From: Cubamyces lactineus
Lineage: Eukaryota; Basidiomycota; Agaricomycetes; Polyporales; Polyporaceae
NCBI GenBank assembly: GCA_022376465.1
Contig: JACDTU010000022.1
Span: forward strand, 1-64,000
Reading direction: 5' to 3'
Length of the DNA: 64,000 bases
Translations under genes and position numbers: made by a program
Shown here: positions 57,705-64,000 of the stretch, in pieces
Layout of the letters: the number at the start of each line of letters is the position of its first letter
How positions within the stretch are numbered: position 1 is the first letter of the stretch
Notes under the pieces: model-generated
The model's database searches: none
Seen by the model: only the letters and a program-made list of their open reading frames with translations
Told to the model about the DNA's origin: nothing

Positions 57705-58532
57705 ATGCCCCAGATCGAAGAGGCCGAGTACACCCATGGCCATCACGAGTCCGTCCTGCGCTCGCACGCCTGGCGCACCGCCAAAAACTCCGCCGCCTAC
57801 CTCCTCCCGCACCTCCAGCCCGACATGACGCTGCTCGACATCGGCTGCGGCCCGGGCACCATCACCGTCGACCTCGCGACCTACCTCCCCGTCGGGCACG
57901 TCACCGGGCTCGACATCCCCAGCGCGACCGCCGCGCTCGAGCACGCGCGCGCGCACGCCGCCGAGCGCGGCGTCGCCAACGTCTCCTTCACCACCGGCTC
58001 CGGGCTCGCGCTCCCCTTCCCGGACGGCTCGTTCGACGTCGTGCATGCGCACCAGGTGCTGCAGCACGTGAGCGACCCCGCGCAGATGCTCCGTGAGATG
58101 CGGCGCGTCGCGAAGCCGGGCGGCGGGATCGTCGCTGCGCGCGTCGGAGACGTGTCCGCGATGCTTTGGTACCCAGACGTCCCGGGCCTCGAGGAGTGGC
58201 GTGAGGGATACCTCGCGGTCGCCCGCGCGAACGGGGCCGAGCCCGATGGCGGGCGTAGGCTCCATGTGTGGGCGAAGCAAGCGGGGTACCCGAAGGAGAG
58301 CTTCACGCTGTCCGTCGGGTCGTGGTGCTACTACACCGAGGAGGAGAGAGCGTGGTGGAGCAAATTGTGGGCGGAGCGTACACTTGCATCCCACTTCGCG
58401 GTGTCCGCGAAGAAACACGGGATATACGACGACGAGCGTCTGGAGCGCGACGCTGACGCTTGGCGGAGGTGGGGCGCGGAAGAGGATGGGTGGTTCACTT
58501 TGATGGGTGTAGAGATGATCGCGCGGGTGTGA
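57705..58532 (+). CDS. class I SAM-dependent methyltransferase (UbiE/COQ5-like)
   Basis: Single exon, 275 aa. The ATG at 57705 (MPQIEEAEYTHGHHESVL) was chosen because the upstream frame is low-complexity leader. SAM-binding motif I LLDIGCGPGTITVDLA, acidic loop GLDIPSATAALEHA, motif II DGSFDVVHAHQVLQHVSDP and motif III LREMRRVAKPGGGIVAARVGD are all present, the order of small-molecule O/C-methyltransferases. The fungal C-terminal extension (AGYPKESFTLSVGSW, YYTEEERAWW) is typical of this group. No signal peptide; cytosolic. It is not part of a visible cluster. Substrate unknown. Confidence 0.88.
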   Translation: MPQIEEAEYTHGHHESVLRSHAWRTAKNSAAYLLPHLQPDMTLLDIGCGPGTITVDLATYLPVGHVTGLDIPSATAALEHARAHAAERGVANVSFTTGSGLALPFPDGSFDVVHAHQVLQHVSDPAQMLREMRRVAKPGGGIVAARVGDVSAMLWYPDVPGLEEWREGYLAVARANGAEPDGGRRLHVWAKQAGYPKESFTLSVGSWCYYTEEERAWWSKLWAERTLASHFAVSAKKHGIYDDERLERDADAWRRWGAEEDGWFTLMGVEMIARV

Positions 58533-60911
58533 GGATAGAATCGGAAGTTTCCACGGACCCAGTGAATGCTGTACAATAGTCGTCTTCGAGAATATTGCTC
58601 GGTACCGATCGCCACCGTCTGCTCGAGACATGTGTCTGAAAGACAGGGCATAGAACACTCTGAGTGAAGACGTAGAAGTTAAGCATATAGCGGCCCGACC
58701 CAGGAATAGCGCATTCAACGATTACTTGCTCTGTACCGCTGAGCCTGCTACGGTGAGCCCATAGATCTCGTAGCGTTCCTACTTTGTGAGCGTGCCGGCA
58801 AAAAGACAGAAATACTAGTCTCATGAAGCCTGAAGATCAATCCCATTATAGTACACAGGGCGCCCAGGTGCAGACGTAACCCAAGACTTTAAAAGAGAAG
58901 CAGTAGCGAGCTATCCCTCAGATATTCCAGGCGTATATATTCCAGTTCGGGTTCCATGAGCGTCGACGTTGAGAAATCAAGGCAGAGAATACAAAGCAGC
59001 GTGAGTGTTCTGGAAGGAACAAAACCAGTCAACACAAACGCCCCGGAGCTCGAAGGTCGACGGTGACAACGAGCATGAGGCCGAGTCCGAACGCACGCAC
59101 TGCAAAGATCCTTGGCACGAGCGCGAGTCATTCTCCTCCTCTCTACACGATCGCTTCGGAGCCCCTTGTATTTCTGAGCACAGCAAGAACGACGAGAAGA
59201 GTGGAGCTGTGGGGAAGTGAACTAGAGCGACTAGGCTTGGCCATCGTTACCCGATGGCCACGATGTGTGCCAGCAGTGCACCGAGTGCATCCAGTAGCAC
59301 AGGACAATCAGCTTGGGTGGTGCATCAGCTCCCGATCTGTTACGTCGCCTTTAGGTCGTTAGTACTCAGAGTATGCATAAGCTGAGCCCTATATAAGAGC
59401 CGCGAGAACTTGCAGGTACCGGCCGGTGTGACTGCTGCCGTCCTCTCTCTCCTACCTGTACTTCAACGCACCCACCTGACATCTCTTACTCGCCCATCCA
59501 CTTGCGCACTACACAAAGGTCAGAATGAAGGAGTGAAATCCGTACGACGTACGTACGAAGAGGACGTTGGGGAACGCGAGTGGTATCGCGAGCTGATCAA
59601 TTTGTATTTGGACGGGCTGCCGGCGGGCAACGTCTGCGTCCAGACTCGGGCCCTGCAAGATTTTCGTGCGCGGTATATAAGCCGGAGCCCCTGCGTACGT
59701 CCGCCCTGTTTGCCCTTACCTCCGCTGTGTCATCCCTCCCTCTCTGCTCGCTGCTGCGTGGGCGTACTGGTTGCTCGTTCTGTGGTGGCTTGGACTGAAG
59801 CCTCGTTGTGGAGGCGAGCCGCTCTTTCGGGACATGACGGACTACGGCTTGGATCCGGCACTTGCCATGGCCACGCTAGCGCATCCAAATCTGGCTTTAT
59901 CCTATTTCAAACTCTTCAGCTGGCTCTCTTTTTCGCCACTTGGGTCCCCTCGCCGCCGTCGCCGTGCTCGCCGCACATCCGCGTTGTGCAATTCTGGCTA
60001 CTAGAGGCTGAGCGGCGGGGTGCATGCAATGCCATATCTTGGACTGTTGCTGGAGTCTCTGAATATTACGGTGTGTACATGCTTATCCAGGTAAGCTTCG
60101 GATTCGGGCAGGAACGTCGCTACGGTGGGTCGCTTGAGAGTGCGCTCGATGGCAAAGCACACGTCGATATCATCCGACGGCTCCGTGTGCACACCCGCTC
60201 AGTCTGCGCATGCACATCGTGTACCCTCTTCTCGGGGGGTCTCGCCTGTGCCTCGAGCCGTGCAACGGCCGTCGGGTGCCTCCACGACCTCTCCCCATTC
60301 GCTCATCCGTGTCTGCGATCTGCGAACTGCCGGGGCATGTCGCTTTGAATAGCGCGGGGCTATAATTACAGGATGCCGTGACGCTCACGGCAGCCCTGAG
60401 GCACTGAATGGGCAGGCTCGGAACGACGTCAAGTGAAGCTTTGAACGGATAGGACGCAGGCTATACTGTACCGTGCCGCATAATAGCGCTCTTGACGACA
60501 GCGACGGACACGGACGATCCGAAGGGTGCCGTTACTATCTACGCGTGCGGCGTGCGTGCGTGCACAGGGTCGAAACAGACAGGCTGCTCAGAGCTCGGAG
60601 CAGAAAGCGCGTGAGGGGCGAGGGCTTTATCTACCGCACTCGCTCGGTGGCTGCACCACAGGCAACCCTCCCCATCTCGCCATCAGCCACCTGCTCGACA
60701 CCTCCCACCATCCCCAACACTTCGCTCATCCCCCTTCCTCTTTCCTCTTCCGCCACCATCCGCCCTCGTCTCGTTCCGCGCCCCCTCCGTCTCGTCCTCG
60801 CCCTCTTTTTTATCGCCTCGTCTCCCTGCTGCTAGCCAGCTTCGCGTGATCCCACCCGACGACTCTCCATCTATCCATCCATCCGCAGAATCCAACGAAC
60901 CGTCATCAGCG
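58533..60911. other. intergenic; promoter of carbonic anhydrase at right end
   Basis: About 2.4 kb. TATA-like CTATATAAG near 59391 and TATATAAG near 59674 precede featureless open frames up to 312 codons, which could be a non-coding or unrecognised transcript. 60660-60840 is CT-rich and forms the leader/promoter of the next gene. Confidence 0.4.
60660..60840 (+). promoter_or_regulatory. CT-rich promoter/leader of carbonic anhydrase
   Basis: About 180 nt of C/T-dominated sequence ending about 70 bp before the ATG at 60912. Confidence 0.5.
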
Positions 60912-62136
60912 ATGCCGCAGGACTACATTCTCGCCCGCCTTCTCTCGAACAATGCCCAGTGGGCTGAGGACGTCGAGAAGGTCGAGCCAGGCTTCTTCGC
61001 CCAGTCCGCGAAGGGACAGGCTCCCAAGGTCAGTACTACCACCTCTGCTCCCGTTTTCCCCTCTTCCCGTCGCCTTTCCCGTTCTCCCAATCTCTCATCG
61101 TGCAATCCCACTTCCCCGGGCGAGAGAGATCCGCTGCCCTGGCTCAGTCGTGGATCCCGTCGCGTCGTGCCGGCATGTGGCCTCCCAGACGTCTCACGCG
61201 ATAAGCCGCGAGGCTGGGGACGGCCGGACGGGGAGTGAACTTGTGGACGTCGTTAGTGTGTGACACGGCGAGATCTGCGGGGCACGGATGGGGGACCCGA
61301 ACTTCATATTGAACTCTGCGAGTCTTAAGTGAACGAACCTATACTGACGATCCGCCCGGTCTGTCTCCGCGCCCTCCGCCTGCTGCATTACGCTGCTAGG
61401 TCCTTTGGATTGGATGCTCCGACTCGCGCGTGCCCGAGTCTGTCGTGACCGCCTCCAAGCCGGGCGACATTTTCGTCCACCGTAACATCGCAAAGTGAGT
61501 CTAGACCTCTTTTCATCCTCCACTCGCCTACCCGCCACACCACGCCCCTCCCCCATTTCTCATTCTCTCACTCGCCGCGATTTCCGAATAACTGACACGG
61601 CTCTTCCCCTTCTTATCTCCCGTCGCTCCTCCCACATCGGTCCTCCGTCGACCTCCCCGTCCACCCCGTGACCGCCAATTCACTACACATCTACGCACCT
61701 CCCCCGCCTCTACGCCCTCCCTCCCCGCGCCACACAAACCAGCCAATTCCACCCCGAAGACGACAGCGCGCTCGCCGTGCTCACCTACGCCGTCGCCCAC
61801 GTCGGCGTCTCGCACGTCATCCTCGTCGGCCACACCAACTGCGGCGGCGCCCAAGCGTGCCACGCCATCGCGCACGACCCCTCAGCCGAAGCCCCCGAGG
61901 GCCCGCTCGGCCGCTGGCTCGCGCCCCTCACCGAGCTTGCGCGCGCGCACGACGACCTCACGGACCTCGTCGAGGCGAACGTCCGCACGCAGGTCGAGAA
62001 CATCGCCAGGACGGACGTCGTGCAGGCCGCGTGGGCCAAGGGCAAGGACGTCCAGGTCCACGGGTGGGTGTATGAACTTGAGACGGGCCGGCTCCGTGAC
62101 TTGGGCGTGTCGGTCGGCAAGGCGGGTGCGGTGTGA
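60912..62136 (+). CDS. beta-carbonic anhydrase
   Basis: Interconverts CO2 and bicarbonate with a zinc centre. Exons 60912-61028, 61400-61494 and 61743-62136 give 201 aa, a typical fungal beta-[20 protein letters not shown] starts the N-terminal helix region, [11 protein letters not shown] holds the first Zn Cys and the Asp-Arg dyad, [12 protein letters not shown] is the conserved block, and [11 protein letters not shown] supplies the other Zn His and Cys. [19 protein letters not shown] is the normal C-terminal strand. Both introns are long for this window (371 and 248 nt). No targeting peptide is obvious, so probably cytosolic. Confidence 0.93.
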
Positions 62137-62347
62137 GCTTAGTAGGGGAGTGTGAGATGAACGATGAGAACTTTGGTTTCGAAAGTCGTGGCGAGGCGTT
62201 CAATGTGTACAATACTTCTCTCTCATTCTATCACACAAGTTTTACCCAGCGGAACGTCTCTGTTGGGCCCTCTAACCTGGTCTCCATGTAGCGTACCTCC
62301 CACGAGACACAAGGGCGATTGCAGAAGGCTGCAGTGACAAAAAGGTG
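62137..62347. other. 3' flank of carbonic anhydrase
   Basis: About 210 bp, probably 3' UTR and terminator; no gene. Confidence 0.4.
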
Positions 62348-62432
62348 CTGCCCCGGTGAGGCTCGAACTCACGACCTTCCGATGAACCGCTGAGTAACAG
62401 TCGGACGCTGTAACCAACTCAGCCACGGGGCA
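62348..62432 (-). tRNA. tRNA-Asn (anticodon GUU) with 11-nt intron
   Basis: Minus strand. Acceptor TGCCCCG pairs with CGGGGCA with discriminator G, the asparagine identity base. D arm GCTGAGTTGGTTACAGC. Anticodon stem TCCGA/TCGGA with loop CT-GTT-A, followed by CTCAGCGGTTC as an intron after base 37. T arm GTGAG-TTCGAGC-CTCAC. Confidence 0.92.
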
Positions 62433-63058
62433 GTCATTTAAGGGCTTTTTATATGCCATATAACATGCGTTTGCAAAAAACCTCACGAGAAAGATGGCAA
62501 CATGTGAAATCTTCCAGTATAGTGGGTGCGAGCGAGCCTTTTTCGGGCTGCCTGTGATAGTGTTGCCGCAAGTCATTCCAAGCTAAGCCAAGGCGAAATT
62601 CTTGTGATCGACTTGACAATCAAGCCCAGTCAAAATTAACTACGGGTTTCTACGCTTCGTTCCGCGCCGCTCTGTGAAATGCCACATATTGCGGAGTGCA
62701 TCCGGGCCCATCTGGTCTGATACGATGCAGATTCACACGGTTGACGTGCGTTGAATCATGTTGAACTTCCAGGTTATCGGCTGTGCCGGACCGGGAATGT
62801 GGACTTTGTGGCTGTGGCGCCTACAACGCGCACAGCATGGACTTTGTTCCTTTTATGGACTGCTCAGTGTACGTACTGTAGTTGGACATTCTTTCATTCC
62901 CTCCATCTTTCCGTTGCGTTCTACACTGCTACGGATCCTTCCAGAGGGTTCTATACCTATGACACCATATGTCGCGATACTCGCACCATGGTCTTACTCA
63001 TCGTACATAGCGATCACATGCCTCCTTTCTTCGCTTACTCATGGCACTCCTCTCTCAG

Positions 63059-63066
63059 TATATAAG
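63059..63066 (+). promoter_or_regulatory. TATA box upstream of the duplicated leader
   Basis: TATATAAG, about 27 bp before the first copy of AGTCGTTCGCTC, a normal TATA-to-start spacing. Confidence 0.55.
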
Positions 63067-63092
63067 GAGGACATTCTTCGCCCCTACTCTTC

Positions 63093-63193
63093 AGTCGTTC
63101 GCTCACAGACTGAAGAGTAAGTTCCCTTATTACCTATGGTTTATATGCAGTTACTTACTGAGTACTTGTAGCTTCTTTGTGTCGCTTACAGGT
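63093..63193 (+). repeat. leader duplicate, copy with intron-like insert
   Basis: AGTCGTTCGCTCACAGACTG-AAGA (63093-63116), then 55 nt beginning GTAAGT and ending TAG (63117-63171), then CTTCTTTGTGTCGCTTACAG-GT (63172-63193). Confidence 0.8.
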
Positions 63194-63211
63194 ACTTGTA
63201 CTATGCAATAT

Positions 63212-63257
63212 AGTCGTTCGCTCACAGACTGAAGACTTCTTTGTGTCGCTTACAGGT
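63212..63257 (+). repeat. leader duplicate, copy without the insert
   Basis: The same two blocks joined directly at AAGA|CTTC, exactly where the 55-nt GTAAGT...TAG segment sits in the first copy. Confidence 0.8.
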
Positions 63258-63880
63258 CGCTCCCCAGCCTTCTAGGTTCAGAAGTTCGTCAAATCAGACC
63301 ATGCTCGAGACGTGCTCGAACATGCTTTGCGTCGCTTTGCTCGACCGTGTTTGGCTCGATCTGGACGTGTTCGGGCTCGTCAAGCAGGTGTTTGGTTTGA
63401 CGACCGCCTGTTGTCCGGGGCCGCTTGCTGGACGACGCTCGTGTTTGGAACAAGGTCGCGCTCGCCTGTGTTTGCCCCAAGACATCCCTCAGCCAATCCC
63501 CTCCGTGCCCTCCTTGTCCTCGAGCAAGCGCCCGCACTCTGTCTCGGCTATGGATCGAAACATCGACGTCATACCTCCCTTGCGATTCTCCTTAAGTGCA
63601 GCGACGCCGTCTTGGAACTCGACACACTCGCTTCTCTTCTGACCACCATCATCTCCGTCCTTCGTGCAATGTTTGTCCTTGCTCTTGTCGTCTATTCCCT
63701 TGTTCTGATATAATTCCCATAGCATCTTTCATACTCACATCAAAGTGTGCAAATCCTCCAAGTACGTAGGCTCATGGCGTTACGGCTCGATGATTGACCC
63801 AGAAAGCTGACTATGTTACGACGCTCACTGTGTCACGGTCACCCAGTTTCCTTTTCCTCTCTCTCCCTCGTGCCTCCGTT

Positions 63881-63920
63881 ATGCCACGTCATCCTTTCCC
63901 ATGCCACGTCACCCTTTCCC
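63881..63920 (+). repeat. 20-bp tandem repeat with CACGTCA
   Basis: ATGCCACGTCATCCTTTCCC then ATGCCACGTCACCCTTTCCC, one mismatch; a further GCCACGTCATC lies near 63956. CACGTCA resembles bZIP binding sites. Confidence 0.75.
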
Positions 63921-64000
63921 ACCGGTTCACACGGCTGTTGTATTACTACCCTATCACCTTCCGCCACGTCATCGCCACATCATCTGTACTCCCAGCCCTG

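Larger units (their letters stand above)
62433..64000. other. right-end region, no protein gene recognised
   Basis: TATATAAG at 63059-63066 is followed by the duplicated leader described below. 63290-63700 has overlapping featureless frames, and the window end has CACGTCA repeats. A transcript or old LTR is possible. Confidence 0.45.

Noticed and set aside
59410..60348. 312-codon frame downstream of TATA-like motifs
   Set aside because: No recognisable domain or splice support. Kept only as a possible transcript.
62759..63190. Possible solo LTR (TG...CA with TATA box)
   Set aside because: No matching target duplication and no second LTR in the window; only the duplicated leader is clear.

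Overview
The window is nuclear DNA of a filamentous basidiomycete, most likely an Agaricomycete of the Polyporales type. The protein-coding genes are cut by many short GT-AG introns, mostly 50-70 nt, and carry TATA boxes and CT-rich leaders. The gene families fit a wood or litter fungus: GH28 rhamnogalacturonase, a P450, secreted S33-type peptidases, F-box-like proteins and an Agaricomycete-type N-terminal domain fused to WD40 repeats. The call rests on protein motifs recognised by eye. No database search was run, and all exon maps are manual.

Layout. 0.9-3.0 kb: GH28 rhamnogalacturonase (-). 4.9 kb: intron-containing tRNA-Leu. 5.2-8.1 kb and 14.8-17.7 kb: two paralogous N-domain/WD40 fusion genes (-), the second with an in-frame TAG. 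9.2 kb: small Thr/Val-rich secreted protein. 12.9-14.6 kb and 22.6-24.5 kb: two F-box-like/LRR-like genes. 19.2-20.9 kb: Rho2-type GTPase with a 7-nt micro-exon. 21.6 and 39.1 kb: two near-identical tRNA-Cys genes on opposite strands. 24.8-25.2 kb: a hAT-like MITE with perfect TIRs and an 8-bp target duplication. 25.5-26.3 kb: isochorismatase-family hydrolase. 28.1-30.8 kb: cytochrome P450. About 31-37.5 kb is gene-poor. 37.6-38.9 kb: a frameshifted membrane-protein gene. 39.8-45.6 kb: a tandem pair of secreted alpha/beta-hydrolase peptidases. 47.0-48.1 kb: coiled-coil protein. 50.5-56.5 kb: a host gene split by a Ty1/copia element that has identical 230-bp LTRs and a TGGAT duplication. 57.7-58.5 kb: SAM methyltransferase. 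60.9-62.1 kb: beta-carbonic anhydrase. 62.4 kb: intron-containing tRNA-Asn. 63.1-63.3 kb: a leader duplicated once with and once without an intron-like insert.

The genes form no single pathway. The window mixes housekeeping genes (tRNAs, Rho2, carbonic anhydrase), secreted nutrition genes (GH28, S33 pair, small secreted protein), possible specialised metabolism (P450, methyltransferase) and lineage-specific families (WD40 fusions, F-box-like genes). The points most worth a second look are the Rho2 micro-exon, the retrotransposon-split gene, the intron-plus/intron-minus duplicate leader, the MITE and the N-domain/WD40 fusions.
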